Below, in pieces: positions 8,669-19,556 of a stretch of 64,000 nucleotides of DNA. Below the pieces are notes generated by a model. The model saw nothing but the letters and a program-made list of their open reading frames with translations. It was not told where the DNA came from and did not search any database. Every line of letters starts with the position of its first letter. Within the stretch, counting starts at the first letter, position 1. The stretch comes from Pseudomonas sp. dw_612 (GTDB lineage: Bacteria > Pseudomonadota > Gammaproteobacteria > Pseudomonadales > Pseudomonadaceae): contig NZ_JAAVVC010000008.1 in the NCBI RefSeq assembly GCF_018449725.1, forward strand, positions 186,001 through 250,000. Reading direction: 5' to 3'. The translations under genes were made by a program, and so were the position numbers.

Positions 8669-8763
8669 CCTGTGGGAGCGAGCTTGCTCGCGATGACGGC
8701 GGCACATTCAACATTTAATGTCGCCTGAGACACCGCCATCGCGAGCAAGCTCGCTCCCACAGG
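8669..8763. repeat. REPIN (family A)
   Basis: Inverted pair of GTGGGAGCGAGCTTGCTCGC units between iolC and iolE. The symmetry extends outward into the flanks (CACTGAACC...GGTTCAGTG). It may adjust mRNA levels between iolC and the rest of the operon. Confidence 0.9.
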
Positions 8764-8811
8764 GTTCAGTGCCGTATTCAACGGTTAGGTACAACAATAA
8801 AAGGTGCAGCC

Positions 8812-9705
8812 ATGCCCGCTATCCGAATTGGCATCAACCCGATCTCCTGGAGCAACGACGACTTGCCGTCCCTCGGTGGCGAGACGCCGCTGAGCACCGC
8901 GCTGAGCGAAGGCAAGGAAATCGGTTACGAAGGGTTCGAACTCAACGGTAAATTCCCCAAGGATGCCAAAGGCGTCGGTGACGTGCTGCGGCCTTACGAT
9001 CTGGCGTTGGTGTCCGGCTGGTACTCCAGTCGGTTGGCCCGCCGTTCGGTGGCCGAGGAAATCGACGCCATCGGCAGCCATGTCGAGCTGCTGGCCAAGA
9101 ACGGCGCCACGGTGCTGGTCTACGGCGAAGTCGCTGACTCGATTCAGGGCCAGCGCATTCCACTGGTCGAGCGCCCGCGTTTCCACACCGAACAGGCGTG
9201 GCAGGCATACGCCGACAAACTCACCGAACTGGCGCGTTTCACACTGTCCCAAGGCGTGCGCCTGGCGTATCACCACCACATGGGCGCCTACGTCGAATCC
9301 CCGGCGGACATCGACAAGTTGATGGCGTTGACCGGCAGCGAAGTCGGCCTGCTGTTCGATTCGGGCCATTGCTACATGGGCGGCGGCGAACCGTTGCACG
9401 TGCTGCGCAAACACATCGAACGCATTTGCCACGTGCATTTCAAGGACGTGCGCAAACCGGTGGTGCAACTGGCACGCAACCATCTGTGGAGCTTCCCGGA
9501 CTGCATCATCAACGGCACGTTCACCGTGCCCGGGGATGGCGACATCGACTTCGCCGCGTTGCTCGACGTGTTGCTGGCCGCCGATTACCACGGCTGGCTG
9601 GTGGTTGAGGCCGAACAGGATCCAGCGGTGGCGCCGAGTTACGTCTACGCCAAGAAAGGCTTCGACACCTTGCGCGCGCTGCTCGACGAGAGGATTGCAC
9701 GATGA
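8812..9705 (+). CDS. iolE: myo-inosose-2 dehydratase
   Basis: A 297-residue TIM-barrel enzyme that removes water from 2-keto-myo-inositol to give 3D-(3,5/4)-trihydroxycyclohexane-1,2-dione. Family features are the N-terminal IRIGINPISWSNDDLP, the HHHMG segment at 154-158, LLFDSGHC around 181-187 (Asp183/His186), and HVHFKD at 207-212, which together provide metal ligands in this xylose-isomerase-like fold. Length matches known IolE proteins (about 297-300). Its stop overlaps the iolB start (ATGA), indicating translational coupling. Confidence 0.95.
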   Translation: MPAIRIGINPISWSNDDLPSLGGETPLSTALSEGKEIGYEGFELNGKFPKDAKGVGDVLRPYDLALVSGWYSSRLARRSVAEEIDAIGSHVELLAKNGATVLVYGEVADSIQGQRIPLVERPRFHTEQAWQAYADKLTELARFTLSQGVRLAYHHHMGAYVESPADIDKLMALTGSEVGLLFDSGHCYMGGGEPLHVLRKHIERICHVHFKDVRKPVVQLARNHLWSFPDCIINGTFTVPGDGDIDFAALLDVLLAADYHGWLVVEAEQDPAVAPSYVYAKKGFDTLRALLDERIAR

Positions 9706-10511
9706 GCCTGCTGGTCAAAAGCAATGCCCGGGGTCGGACCATGGTCGAACTGGGCAAGGGTGAGCTGGAATACGTCGGTTTCGCCGCGTATCGCTTGAGC
9801 CTCGGTGAAACCTTGCCGGTCAGCGCGGGCGATAAAGAACTGTGCCTGGTGCTGCTCAGCGGTCGTATTAGCATGAAGGGCGAAGCGCCGGGGCAGGGCG
9901 CGTTCGACTGGGACAACCTCGGTGATCGGCAATCGGTGTTCGAAGACAAATCGCCGTTCGCCGCGTATTTGCCGCCGGGCAGTCAGGCGCAAGTGGTGGC
10001 GCTCAGCGACGTGCAAATCGCCGTGTGCGCCGCGCCCGGTTCAACCGCCAACAACCTCGGCCCACGCCTGATTAAACCCGAAACCATGAAGCGCAGCGTG
10101 CGCGGCAAGGGCGCGAACACCCGTTACGTCTGCGACATCCTGCCCGACACCGAGCCCGCTCATTCGCTGCTGGTGGTGGAAGTGCGCACGCCGTCCGGGC
10201 ATTCGTCGAGCTACCCGCCGCACAAGCACGACACCGACGATTTGCCGCACCAGAGCTTTCTCGAAGAAACCTATTACCACCAGATCAACCCGCCCCAGGG
10301 CTTCGTGTTCCAGCGGGTCTACACCGACGACCGCAGCATCGATCAGGCCATGGCCGTGGAAAACAGCGATTTGGTGGTGGTACCCAAGGGCTACCACCCG
10401 GTCAGCGTGCCGTACGGCTACGAGTCGTATTACCTGAACGTGATGGCCGGGCCGAAACGCGTCTGGCAGTTCCATAACGATCCGCAGCACAGTTGGCTGC
10501 TTGATCTTTGA
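9702..10511 (+). CDS. iolB: 5-deoxy-glucuronate isomerase
   Basis: A 269-residue double-cupin protein of the KduI/IolB family converting 5-deoxy-D-glucuronate to 2-deoxy-5-keto-D-gluconate. The metal-binding cupin motif is visible as PPHKHDTDD (His174, His176) with Glu188/Glu189 in EETYYHQ, and a later His in GYHPVSVPYG. It overlaps iolE by four bases and precedes iolA by 44 bases, in pathway context. Length is normal for the family. Confidence 0.95.
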   Translation: MSLLVKSNARGRTMVELGKGELEYVGFAAYRLSLGETLPVSAGDKELCLVLLSGRISMKGEAPGQGAFDWDNLGDRQSVFEDKSPFAAYLPPGSQAQVVALSDVQIAVCAAPGSTANNLGPRLIKPETMKRSVRGKGANTRYVCDILPDTEPAHSLLVVEVRTPSGHSSSYPPHKHDTDDLPHQSFLEETYYHQINPPQGFVFQRVYTDDRSIDQAMAVENSDLVVVPKGYHPVSVPYGYESYYLNVMAGPKRVWQFHNDPQHSWLLDL

Positions 10512-10555
10512 ACTAAAAAGCTTGAATTCGACACTTTGCACGGAGAACAAGAACA

Positions 10556-12058
10556 ATGAGCAACACCCCGGTTTTAGGCCATTACATCAACGGCCAGGTG
10601 CAAGACAGCAGTAGCGAACGCTTCAGCAACGTATTCAACCCGGCCACCGGTGCGGTGCAGGCGCGGGTCGGATTGGCCAGCGAGAAGACCGTCGACGAAG
10701 CCGTTGCCTCGGCATTAAAAGCCTTCCCGGCCTGGTCCGAGCAATCGTCCCTGCGTCGCTCCCGGGTGATGTTCAAGTTCAAGGAACTGCTCGACCGCCA
10801 CCACGATGAACTGGCTGAAATCATCAGCCGCGAACACGGCAAAGTGTTCTCGGACGCCAAGGGTGAAGTCACCCGTGGCATCGAAATCGTCGAGTACGCC
10901 TGCGGTGCGCCGAACCTGCTGAAAACCGATTTCAGCGACAACATCGGTGGCGGCATCGACAACTGGAACCTGCGCCAGCCCCTGGGTGTTTGCGCCGGGG
11001 TCACGCCGTTCAACTTCCCGGTGATGGTGCCGCTGTGGATGATCCCGCTGGCGCTGGTGACCGGTAATTGCTTCATCCTCAAACCGTCCGAGCGCGATCC
11101 GTCGGCCAGTTTGCTCATGGCGCGTTTGCTCACTGAAGCCGGTTTGCCCGACGGTGTGTTTAACGTGGTCCAGGGCGACAAAGTCGCGGTGGATGCCTTG
11201 CTGCAACACCCGGACATCGAGGCGATTTCCTTTGTTGGTTCGACGCCGATTGCCGAGTACATCCACCAGCAAGGTACCGCTCGCGGCAAACGCGTGCAGG
11301 CCCTGGGCGGTGCGAAAAACCACATGATCGTCATGCCGGACGCCGACCTCGATCAAGCCGCCGATGCCTTGATTGGCGCGGCGTACGGCTCGGCTGGCGA
11401 GCGCTGCATGGCGATTTCGATTGCGGTGGCGGTGGGTGATGTCGGCGATCAGTTGATTGCCAAGTTGTTGCCGCGTATTGATCAATTGAAAGTCGGCAAC
11501 GGCATGCAGGGCGACAGCGATATGGGGCCGCTGGTCACCGCTGAGCACAAGGCCAAGGTTGAAGGCTTTATCGGCGAAGGCGTGGCCCAGGGCGCGCAGT
11601 TGATCGTCGATGGCCGCAACTTCAAGGTGCCCGGCGCCGAGAACGGTTTCTTTGTCGGCGCGACGCTGTTCGACAACGTCACGACTGAGATGAGTATTTA
11701 CCAACAAGAGATTTTCGGCCCGGTGCTGGGCATCGTGCGCGTGCCGGACTTTGCCAGCGCCGTGGCATTGATCAACGCCCATGAGTTCGGCAACGGCGTG
11801 TCGTGCTTTACCAGTGACGGCGGCATCGCCCGAGCGTTTGCCCGCACGATCAAGGTCGGCATGGTTGGCATCAACGTGCCGATCCCGGTGCCGATGGCTT
11901 GGCACTCGTTCGGCGGCTGGAAGCGCTCGCTGTTCGGCGACCACCATGCTTACGGCGAAGAAGGCATCCGCTTCTACAGCCGCTACAAAAGCGTGATGCA
12001 GCGCTGGCCCGACAGCATCGCCAAGGGCCCTGAATTCAGCATGCCAACCGCCAAATAA
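10556..12058 (+). CDS. mmsA/iolA: CoA-acylating (methyl)malonate-semialdehyde dehydrogenase
   Basis: A 500-residue aldehyde dehydrogenase that oxidises malonate semialdehyde (last step of inositol breakdown) or methylmalonate semialdehyde with NAD and CoA, releasing CO2. The Rossmann region carries [11 protein letters not shown] near 225-235, and the catalytic Cys284 sits in GERCMAIS. The Glu usually preceding the nucleophile in ordinary ALDHs is replaced by the Asn/His region (GGAKNHMIV) typical of MmsA. The C-terminal [12 protein letters not shown] is diagnostic. Position inside the iol operon favours the IolA role; a valine-pathway mmsA paralogue may exist elsewhere. Confidence 0.95.
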   Translation: MSNTPVLGHYINGQVQDSSSERFSNVFNPATGAVQARVGLASEKTVDEAVASALKAFPAWSEQSSLRRSRVMFKFKELLDRHHDELAEIISREHGKVFSDAKGEVTRGIEIVEYACGAPNLLKTDFSDNIGGGIDNWNLRQPLGVCAGVTPFNFPVMVPLWMIPLALVTGNCFILKPSERDPSASLLMARLLTEAGLPDGVFNVVQGDKVAVDALLQHPDIEAISFVGSTPIAEYIHQQGTARGKRVQALGGAKNHMIVMPDADLDQAADALIGAAYGSAGERCMAISIAVAVGDVGDQLIAKLLPRIDQLKVGNGMQGDSDMGPLVTAEHKAKVEGFIGEGVAQGAQLIVDGRNFKVPGAENGFFVGATLFDNVTTEMSIYQQEIFGPVLGIVRVPDFASAVALINAHEFGNGVSCFTSDGGIARAFARTIKVGMVGINVPIPVPMAWHSFGGWKRSLFGDHHAYGEEGIRFYSRYKSVMQRWPDSIAKGPEFSMPTAK

Positions 12059-12083
12059 CTGATCACTGCGGAGAACAACAATA

Positions 12084-12905
12084 ATGAGCAAGCCCCTGCG
12101 TTTCGCCCTGAACCGTATGGTCGCCCCCCGTTTGTCCCTACCGGCGTTCATTGAGCTGGCGGTGACCCTCAAGGCCGACGCCATCGAAATTCGCAACGAC
12201 CTTAAAGGCATCGAAATCGAAGACGGCACCGCGCCGGAACGCGTGCGTGAACTGTGCACGGCCAAAGGCATCACCGTGCTGTCGATCAACGCGCTGTACC
12301 CGTTTGATGTGTGGAATGACGAGCGCCGTGTGCAGGCCTTGAAGCTGGCTGCGTATGCCCGGGATTGCGGTGCGCAGGGGCTGGTCATGTGTCCGCTGAA
12401 TGACCGCGCCGATTCGCGCAATGAGGCGGAACGTGCTTCGGGGTTGCGCACGGCGTTGACTGAACTGGCGCCGATCCTGCGCGATCACGGGATTCTCGGG
12501 TTTATCGAGCCGTTGGGGTTTGAAGAGTGCTCGCTGCGGCGCAAACGTCCGGCGGTGGACGCGATCAAGGCGATTGGCGGGCTGGATGTGTTCCGCCTGG
12601 TGCATGACACCTTTCACCATCATCTGGCCGGCGAACAGGAGTTTTTCCCTGAGCTGACAGGGTTGGTGCACATCTCCGGCGTCGAGGATGCCGAAGCGCC
12701 GCTGAACAGCATCCGCGACGGCCATCGGGTGCTGGTGGGCGAGGGCGATATTCTGGGCAACGCTGCGCAGATCGAAACCTTGCTGGGCTCCGGTTACAGC
12801 GGTTACCTGTCGTTCGAACCGTTTGCCGACAGCATCCATGGCCTGGCGGACATCGAACAGGCGATCGGCGCAAGCATGAACCACCTGCAACAATCTCAAG
12901 GCTAA
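12084..12905 (+). CDS. iolI: TIM-barrel isomerase, IolI-like
   Basis: A 273-residue sugar phosphate isomerase/epimerase (AP endonuclease 2 fold). In B. subtilis, IolI interconverts 2-keto-myo-inositol and 1-keto-D-chiro-inositol. Metal-ligand segments expected for the fold are present: Glu in GFIEPLGFEE, LVHDTFHHHL (Asp/His), a His in LVHISGVED, and a Glu in LSFEPFAD near the end. Position between iolA and iolD supports an inositol role. Sequence identity to Gram-positive IolI is not high by eye, so the exact reaction is inferred. Confidence 0.75.
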   Translation: MSKPLRFALNRMVAPRLSLPAFIELAVTLKADAIEIRNDLKGIEIEDGTAPERVRELCTAKGITVLSINALYPFDVWNDERRVQALKLAAYARDCGAQGLVMCPLNDRADSRNEAERASGLRTALTELAPILRDHGILGFIEPLGFEECSLRRKRPAVDAIKAIGGLDVFRLVHDTFHHHLAGEQEFFPELTGLVHISGVEDAEAPLNSIRDGHRVLVGEGDILGNAAQIETLLGSGYSGYLSFEPFADSIHGLADIEQAIGASMNHLQQSQG

Positions 12906-12916
12906 TGAAGATCCCC

Positions 12917-13012
12917 CTTGTGGGAGCGGGCTTGCTCGCGAAAGCGGAGTGTCAGGCGACATCGATGCTGGATGTGCCGCCGCCTTCGCGAGCAAGCCCG
13001 CTCCCACAGGGA
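12917..13012. repeat. REPIN (family A)
   Basis: GTGGGAGCGGGCTTGCTCGC and its inverse lie between iolI and iolD. An upstream in-frame ATG for iolD would require translating this repeat, which argues for the later start. Confidence 0.9.
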
Positions 13013-13061
13013 TCGCATTTCAAGGCACACACCGGATTTGGCTTCAAAGGAAGGTGCAAGC

Positions 13062-14993
13062 ATGACCACAACAAGACTGACCATGGCCCAGGCCCTGGTG
13101 AAATTCCTCGATAACCAGTACATCGAAGTCGATGGCGTCCAGAGCAAATTCGTCGCCGGGGTCTTTACCATTTTCGGCCACGGCAACGTGCTCGGTCTGG
13201 GCCAGGCGTTGGAACAGGACAGCGGCGACTTGATCGTGCATCAGGGCCGCAACGAGCAAGGCATGGCCCATGCCGCCATCGGTTTCGCCAAGCAACACCT
13301 GCGGCGCAAGATCTACGCCTGTTCCTCTTCGGTCGGCCCCGGCGCGGCCAATATGCTGACCGCTGCTGCCACGGCCACGGCCAACCGCATTCCCTTGTTG
13401 CTGCTGCCCGGCGATGTCTACGCCTGTCGCCAACCGGACCCGGTGCTGCAACAGATCGAACAGTTCCACGACCTGAGCATCAGCACCAACGACGCCTTCA
13501 AAGCTGTGAGCAAATACTGGGACCGCATCAACCGTCCCGAGCAACTGATGACCGCCGCGATCCACGCCATGCGCGTGCTCACTGACCCCGCCGAAACCGG
13601 CGCCGTGACCCTGGCCTTGCCGCAAGACGTGCAAGCCGAGGCCTACGACTACCCCGATTACTTCCTGCAAAAACGCGTGCATCGCATCGAGCGGCGTCCG
13701 GCCACCGAAGCCATGCTCGGTGATGCGCTGGCGCTGTTCAAAGGCAAGCGCAAGCCGCTGATCATTTGCGGTGGCGGGGTGCGTTACTCCGGCGCCAACG
13801 CGGCATTGCAGGCGTTTGCCGAGCGCTTCGATATTCCTTTCGCTGAAACCCAGGCCGGCAAGAGCGCGGTGGTGTCGAGCCATCCGCTGAACCTCGGTGG
13901 CATCGGCGAAACCGGTTGCCTGGCGGCGAATTTGCTGGCCAAGGATGCTGATTTGATCATCGGCATCGGCACCCGCTACAGCGACTTCACTACTGCGTCG
14001 AAGTCGTTGTTCCAGCACCCGGATGTGCAATTTCTCAACCTGAATATCAGCCCGTGCGATGCGCTGAAGCTCGACGGCGTACAACTGCTGGCCGACGCCA
14101 AAAGCGGTCTGCTGGCACTGGCCGATGCACTGGGCGACTACCGTTCGAGCTGGGGCGATCAGCCGCGCCAGGCCAAGGCGCAACTGGATGAAGAAGTCGA
14201 TCGCATCTATCAGGTCGAATACCAGGCCAAGGATTTCGTCCCGGAAATCAACGACCACATGGACCCGGCCGTACTGCGGGAATTCATCGAGCTGACCGGT
14301 TCCTGCCTGACCCAGAGCCGCGTGCTCGGCGTGCTTAACGAAACCCTGGCCGACGACGCGGTGATCGTCGCCGCCGCCGGCAGCCTGCCCGGCGACTTGC
14401 AGCGCAGTTGGCGCAGCAAAGGCGTGAACACCTACCACGTCGAGTACGGCTATTCGTGCATGGGTTACGAAGTCAACGCCGCACTGGGCGTGAAACTCGC
14501 CGAGCCAGATCGCGAGGTCTATGCGCTGGTGGGTGACGGCTCGTACATGATGCTGCACTCGGAACTGGCGACCTCGATTCAGGAGCGGCGCAAGATCAAC
14601 GTGGTGCTGCTGGACAACATGACCTTCGGCTGCATCAACAACCTGCAAATGGAACACGGCATGGACAGCTTCGGCACCGAGTTCCGTTTCCGCAACCCGG
14701 AAACCGGCAAGCTCGACGGCGGCTTCGTGCCGGTGGACTTCGCCATGAGCGCGGCGGCCTATGGCTGCAAGACTTACAAAGTGAACACCGTTGAAGAGCT
14801 GCAAGCGGCGCTGGCGGATGCACGGTTGCAGACGGTGTCGACCCTGATCGATATCAAGGTTCTGCCCAAAACGATGATTCACAAATACCTGTCGTGGTGG
14901 CGGGTCGGTGTGGCGCAGGTTTCCACCAGTGCGCGCACCGATGCGGTGGCCAAGACCCTGAACGAACGACTGGCCAAGGCCCGTCAGTACTGA
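13062..14993 (+). CDS. iolD: 3D-(3,5/4)-trihydroxycyclohexane-1,2-dione acylhydrolase
   Basis: A 643-residue thiamine-diphosphate enzyme opening the ring of the diketo intermediate to 5-deoxy-D-glucuronate. Domain order is that of ThDP enzymes: an N-terminal pyrimidine-binding domain with [18 protein letters not shown] (the activating Glu), a central domain ([10 protein letters not shown] near 230), and a C-terminal PP domain with [15 protein letters not shown] starting at 491 and the metal-binding [13 protein letters not shown] start at the ATG preceded by AAGGAAGG rather than the longer frame, which would run through a REPIN. Length equals typical IolD. Confidence 0.95.
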   Translation: MTTTRLTMAQALVKFLDNQYIEVDGVQSKFVAGVFTIFGHGNVLGLGQALEQDSGDLIVHQGRNEQGMAHAAIGFAKQHLRRKIYACSSSVGPGAANMLTAAATATANRIPLLLLPGDVYACRQPDPVLQQIEQFHDLSISTNDAFKAVSKYWDRINRPEQLMTAAIHAMRVLTDPAETGAVTLALPQDVQAEAYDYPDYFLQKRVHRIERRPATEAMLGDALALFKGKRKPLIICGGGVRYSGANAALQAFAERFDIPFAETQAGKSAVVSSHPLNLGGIGETGCLAANLLAKDADLIIGIGTRYSDFTTASKSLFQHPDVQFLNLNISPCDALKLDGVQLLADAKSGLLALADALGDYRSSWGDQPRQAKAQLDEEVDRIYQVEYQAKDFVPEINDHMDPAVLREFIELTGSCLTQSRVLGVLNETLADDAVIVAAAGSLPGDLQRSWRSKGVNTYHVEYGYSCMGYEVNAALGVKLAEPDREVYALVGDGSYMMLHSELATSIQERRKINVVLLDNMTFGCINNLQMEHGMDSFGTEFRFRNPETGKLDGGFVPVDFAMSAAAYGCKTYKVNTVEELQAALADARLQTVSTLIDIKVLPKTMIHKYLSWWRVGVAQVSTSARTDAVAKTLNERLAKARQY

Positions 14994-16046
<1,053 letters not shown>

Positions 16047-16106
16047 CCCCCGACCGCCGATCCCTACGGGGGACGGTGTCGATTTCGGGTGAAGGAGAAC
16101 AAAAAC

Positions 16107-16967
16107 ATGCGCATCGCACTAGACCCCTACATGTACCGCAGCCTGTCCCTGGGCAAGATGGTCGATAAAGTCGCTGAGCTCGGTTACGAACACATCGAGC
16201 TATCACCCCGGGAAGACTTCCTGCCGTTCTACAAAGCCCCGCGGGTCGACAAGGCGCGAATCAAGGAGTTTCGCAAAGCCCTGAGCGACACCGGGGTCAA
16301 GCTCTCTTCCTTATTACCGATGTACCACTGGGCCGCTGCCGACGAGGGCTTGCGAGTCGCCGCTGTGCGCAACTGGAAGCGCGCGATCCAGATCGCCGTG
16401 GAGATGGATTGCGAGCTGGTCAACACCGAATTCACCGGCCAGTCGGACAACCCGCTGGTGTGCGAGAACCAGTTCATGCGCTCCATGGATGAGTTGATCC
16501 CCGAGTTCGAACGCGAAGGCATCAAGCTCGATATCCAGGCGCATCCGTATGATTTCTGCGAGCGCAATAACGAGTCGGTGGACATCATTCGCGGGCTCGA
16601 TCGCGACTGGATCAACTACCTCTACGCCGCGCCGCACACGTTTTTCTATGACGACGGCGTGGGGGATATCGCCTCGATGCTCAAGTACGCCGGCTCGAAA
16701 TTAAGCCACCTGATCATTGCCGACACCTACAACCACAAAGCGTCGTCGGGGTTGCGCTACATCGTCAACCCACCGGGCGTTGTCGCCACGGTGCATCAGC
16801 ACTTGGACATCGGCCAGGGTGAGGTAAATTGGGACGCGTTTTTCGGCACCTTGCGCGAGATTCAGTTCGACGGCATCGCGACGGTGTCGGTGTTCGCGTG
16901 GGAAGACCGGCCGGATGAGTCGAATCGGATGATGCTGGAACGGGTCAAAAGCGAACTCTGTCGCTAA
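16107..16967 (+). CDS. iolH: IolH-like TIM-barrel protein
   Basis: A 286-residue isomerase/epimerase-fold protein very close by eye to B. subtilis Iol[16 protein letters not shown] at the N-terminus, [15 protein letters not shown], then [30 protein letters not shown] and [16 protein letters not shown] at the C-terminus. The exact biochemical role of IolH is not well settled; it is expected to act on an inositol-derived keto sugar or stereoisomer. The start with an AAGGAG site was preferred over one six codons upstream. It follows iolG by 60 bases. Confidence 0.9.
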   Translation: MRIALDPYMYRSLSLGKMVDKVAELGYEHIELSPREDFLPFYKAPRVDKARIKEFRKALSDTGVKLSSLLPMYHWAAADEGLRVAAVRNWKRAIQIAVEMDCELVNTEFTGQSDNPLVCENQFMRSMDELIPEFEREGIKLDIQAHPYDFCERNNESVDIIRGLDRDWINYLYAAPHTFFYDDGVGDIASMLKYAGSKLSHLIIADTYNHKASSGLRYIVNPPGVVATVHQHLDIGQGEVNWDAFFGTLREIQFDGIATVSVFAWEDRPDESNRMMLERVKSELCR

Positions 16968-16982
16968 CGGCCACCACAGAAC

Positions 16983-17088
16983 CCTGTAGGAGCTGACGAG
17001 TGAAACGAGGCTGCGATCTTTTGATCTTATTTTCAAGAATCAAAGTCAAAAGATCGCAGCCTCGTTTCACTCGACCGCTCCTACAAGG
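16983..17088. repeat. Long inverted repeat (family B variant)
   Basis: CTGTAGGAGCTGACGAGTGA...GGCTGCGATCTTTTGATC with its inverse across a short loop, between iolH and the following oxidoreductase. The internal segment GAGTGAAACGAGGCTG differs from the usual GCCGAAGGCTG. Confidence 0.85.
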
Positions 17089-17139
17089 GCCGGTGTAGAT
17101 CCAGCCAGCGGCTACATAACAATAAGAAGGAATGCACAC

Positions 17140-18192
17140 ATGCGTATCGGACTTGTCGGTTACGGCCATGGCGGCCGGTTTTTCCATGCTCCGCTGCTCA
17201 GCAGCCTGCCGGGCGCCACGTTTGTCGGCGTGGTCACCCGTTCCCCGGAGCGCCGACAGTTGCTCGCCGCCGAACACCCCAACGTACCGGCGTTTGACAG
17301 CATCGGCCAACTGGTGGAAGCCGGGATCGATGTGCTGGTGGTGTCCACGCCGCTCAAGGGCCGCCCGGCGCTGGTGCTCGACGGCATCGAGCACGGGGTG
17401 GCGGTGGTCAGCGACAAACCGTTCGCCGCCGATGCGCAACAGGCGCAAACCCTGATCACCATGGCCGAGCGCCAGGGTGTGCGGCTCAGCGTTTACCAGA
17501 ACCGGCGCTGGGATTCGGATTTCCTCACCGTGCGCAAACTCATTGAATCCGGTGCGCTGGGTCAGATCACCCGTTTCGAATCACGCATCGAACGCTACTC
17601 GCCGCAAGCGGTGAACAACGGCAGCGGCGGCGGGTTCCTGCGCGATTTGGGTAGCCATCTGGTGGACCAGGCGCTGCTGTTATTCGGCCCCGTCACGAAG
17701 GTGTATGCCGAGCTGGAATACCTGGAAAAAGGCCAGGCCTTCGACAACGGCTTCTTTATGTCCCTGACCCACGCCAACGGCGTCACCTCGCACCTGGGCG
17801 GCAGTTGTCTGCAAAACACCCCCGGACCGCGTTTTCGAGTCACCGGCACCCAAGGCTGCTACAGCGTCGATGGGTTGGACGGGCAGGAGGCCTTGGCGCT
17901 GGCCGGGCTCTCGCCAAAATCCGAAGGCGAATGCTGGGGTGTTGAAGAGCACCGGCGCTGGGGTTGGTTCGAACAGGGCGAAGTGCGCGAGCGCGTGCCG
18001 TCCGAGCGCGGTTGCTGGAACCAGTTCTATTTACAGCTACAAACCGCGTTACAGAGCGGTGGCCCACTGCCGGTCGAGGCCCGTGATGCACTGGCGGCCA
18101 CCCGTGTGCTGGACGCTGCGCGATTGAGCGCTGAACGCCAGCAAGTGGTGGAATTGGGCCAGTTCGACGCCCGTGGAATAAAATCAGAATAA
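17140..18192 (+). CDS. Gfo/Idh/MocA-family oxidoreductase
   Basis: A 350-residue NAD(P)-dependent dehydrogenase. The N-terminal Rossmann motif is GLVGYGHGGRFFHAPLL (4-20), DKPFA marks the EKP-equivalent near 91-95, and NRRWDSDF near 121 with GSHLVDQALLLFG near 172 forms the substrate pocket. It looks like the YdgJ/IolW/IolX-type scyllo-inositol or inosose dehydrogenases, which would extend the pathway to other inositol stereoisomers; this assignment is by context. It is last of the catabolic genes and ends 368 bases before the importer. Confidence 0.85.
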   Translation: MRIGLVGYGHGGRFFHAPLLSSLPGATFVGVVTRSPERRQLLAAEHPNVPAFDSIGQLVEAGIDVLVVSTPLKGRPALVLDGIEHGVAVVSDKPFAADAQQAQTLITMAERQGVRLSVYQNRRWDSDFLTVRKLIESGALGQITRFESRIERYSPQAVNNGSGGGFLRDLGSHLVDQALLLFGPVTKVYAELEYLEKGQAFDNGFFMSLTHANGVTSHLGGSCLQNTPGPRFRVTGTQGCYSVDGLDGQEALALAGLSPKSEGECWGVEEHRRWGWFEQGEVRERVPSERGCWNQFYLQLQTALQSGGPLPVEARDALAATRVLDAARLSAERQQVVELGQFDARGIKSE

Positions 18193-18213
18193 AATTCTAA
18201 AATGAGTTGATAT

Positions 18214-18227
18214 AGAAATTATTTTCC
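18214..18227. promoter_or_regulatory. Putative IolR operator upstream of the inositol importer
   Basis: AGAA-N6-TTCC, one mismatch from the GGAA-N6-TTCC site before iolC, in an AT-rich patch. A second palindrome, AGAATAAAATTCT, lies at 18186-18198. Together they suggest the importer has its own IolR-controlled promoter. Confidence 0.5.
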
Positions 18228-18336
18228 AATAAAGTCATTTCCAGGTTGCCGACAATCAACGTCCAATCACGCTCAAGCCAGGCTTGAACGGGTGCAGGAC
18301 GAACCAAAAACAAGAAACAAAAGCCAGGTACCGTCG

Positions 18337-18507
18337 ATGAAAACCTTTAACGCTGCTTTGCATGTTTTACGTTCCGCTTCACACCTCTTTCGCGACCTGC
18401 CTCGCGCCTCGTTTCATTCCATTTCCCGTTTGCTGTGCGTTGAACGCAACGGCGCCCTGGTCTGCTGCATCCCAGGCGCACCGATTGTCCGCTTGCCCCG
18501 TCACTGA
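18337..18507 (+). CDS. Possible 56-residue leader ORF
   Basis: An ATG with an AGGT site seven bases upstream opens a basic, Cys- and Ser-containing 56-residue frame (MKTFNAALHVLRSASHLF...) in the 368-base gap before the sugar-binding protein. No family is recognised and no domain is visible. It may be a chance frame in a 5' leader; the rest of the gap shows only the two palindromes. Confidence 0.25.
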   Translation: MKTFNAALHVLRSASHLFRDLPRASFHSISRLLCVERNGALVCCIPGAPIVRLPRH

Positions 18508-18559
18508 AATCGTCACGCCTTATCCATAAAACCAACAAGAATGTGGAGAAAGACTTTTC

Positions 18560-19486
18560 ATGAAGACCCAGATCCGTTTCACCGCACTTGCCTTGTCCCT
18601 GATGTTCGCCAGCGGCGCTGCACTGGCCGATATGAAGATCGGTGTGAGCATGTCCCAGTTCGATGACACCTGGCTGACCTACCTGCGCGAATCCATGGAC
18701 AAGAAAGCCAAGTCCTACCCCGATGGCGTGCAGCTGCAATTCGAAGATGCCCGCAGCGATGTGGTCAAGCAGTTGAGCCAGGTGGAAAACTTCATCAGCC
18801 AGAAGGTCGATGCCATTGTGGTCAACCCGGTGGACACCGCCGCCACCCGTAAAATCACGGACGCCGCGGTCAAGGCCGGTATTCCGCTGGTCTACGTCAA
18901 CCGTCGCCCGGATGACCTGAAACTGCCCAAAGGCGTGGTCACCGTCGCTTCCAATGACCTGGAGGCCGGTGAAATGCAGATGCAGTACCTGGCCGACAAA
19001 ATGGGCGGCAAGGGCGACATCGTGATTCTGCTCGGCGATCTGGCAAACAACTCCACCACCAACCGCACCAAAGGCGTCAAAGAGGTGCTGGCCAAATACC
19101 CGAACATCAAGATCGAGCAGGAGCAGACCGGTACCTGGCTGCGGGATAAAGGCATGACCCTGGTCAACGACTGGCTGACCCAGGGCCGCAAGTTCGATGC
19201 GGTGGTGGCCAACAACGACGAAATGGCGATCGGTGCCGCGATGGCCCTGAGTCAGGCCGGCGTCGACAAAAGCACGGTGCTGATCGCCGGGGTCGACGGT
19301 ACGCCGGACGGCTTGAACGCGATCAAGAAAGGCAACATGGCGGTCTCGGTGTTCCAGGACGCCAAAGGTCAGGCGGATGGTTCCATCGACACGGCGGTGA
19401 AAATGGCCAAGAACGAACCGGTTGAACAGAACGTCTGGGTGCCCTACCGCTTGATCACCCCGCAAAACGTCGACACGTTCAAATAG
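18560..19486 (+). CDS. Inositol-type sugar ABC transporter, periplasmic binding protein
   Basis: A 308-residue type I sugar-binding protein (RbsB/IbpA family). A Sec signal peptide ends at ALA (1-23). The mature start DMKIGVSMSQFDDTWLTYLR and the later NNDEMAIGAAMALSQAG and GVDGTPDGLNAI segments are ribose/inositol binding-protein hallmarks. Ligand is inferred to be myo-inositol from the adjoining iol genes and the preceding IolR-like site. It is first of a three-gene importer. Confidence 0.9.
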   Translation: MKTQIRFTALALSLMFASGAALADMKIGVSMSQFDDTWLTYLRESMDKKAKSYPDGVQLQFEDARSDVVKQLSQVENFISQKVDAIVVNPVDTAATRKITDAAVKAGIPLVYVNRRPDDLKLPKGVVTVASNDLEAGEMQMQYLADKMGGKGDIVILLGDLANNSTTNRTKGVKEVLAKYPNIKIEQEQTGTWLRDKGMTLVNDWLTQGRKFDAVVANNDEMAIGAAMALSQAGVDKSTVLIAGVDGTPDGLNAIKKGNMAVSVFQDAKGQADGSIDTAVKMAKNEPVEQNVWVPYRLITPQNVDTFK

Positions 19487-19556
19487 CCTGTCCGTTCAAT
19501 AACAACAATAAGCACGCAAGGTTGCCACCGCGACCTTGCTGATGGAGTACCTGATC

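Noticed and set aside
13044..14882. 612-codon frame antisense to iolD
   Set aside because: The sense strand encodes an unmistakable ThDP enzyme; the antisense frame has no domain pattern and no ribosome site.
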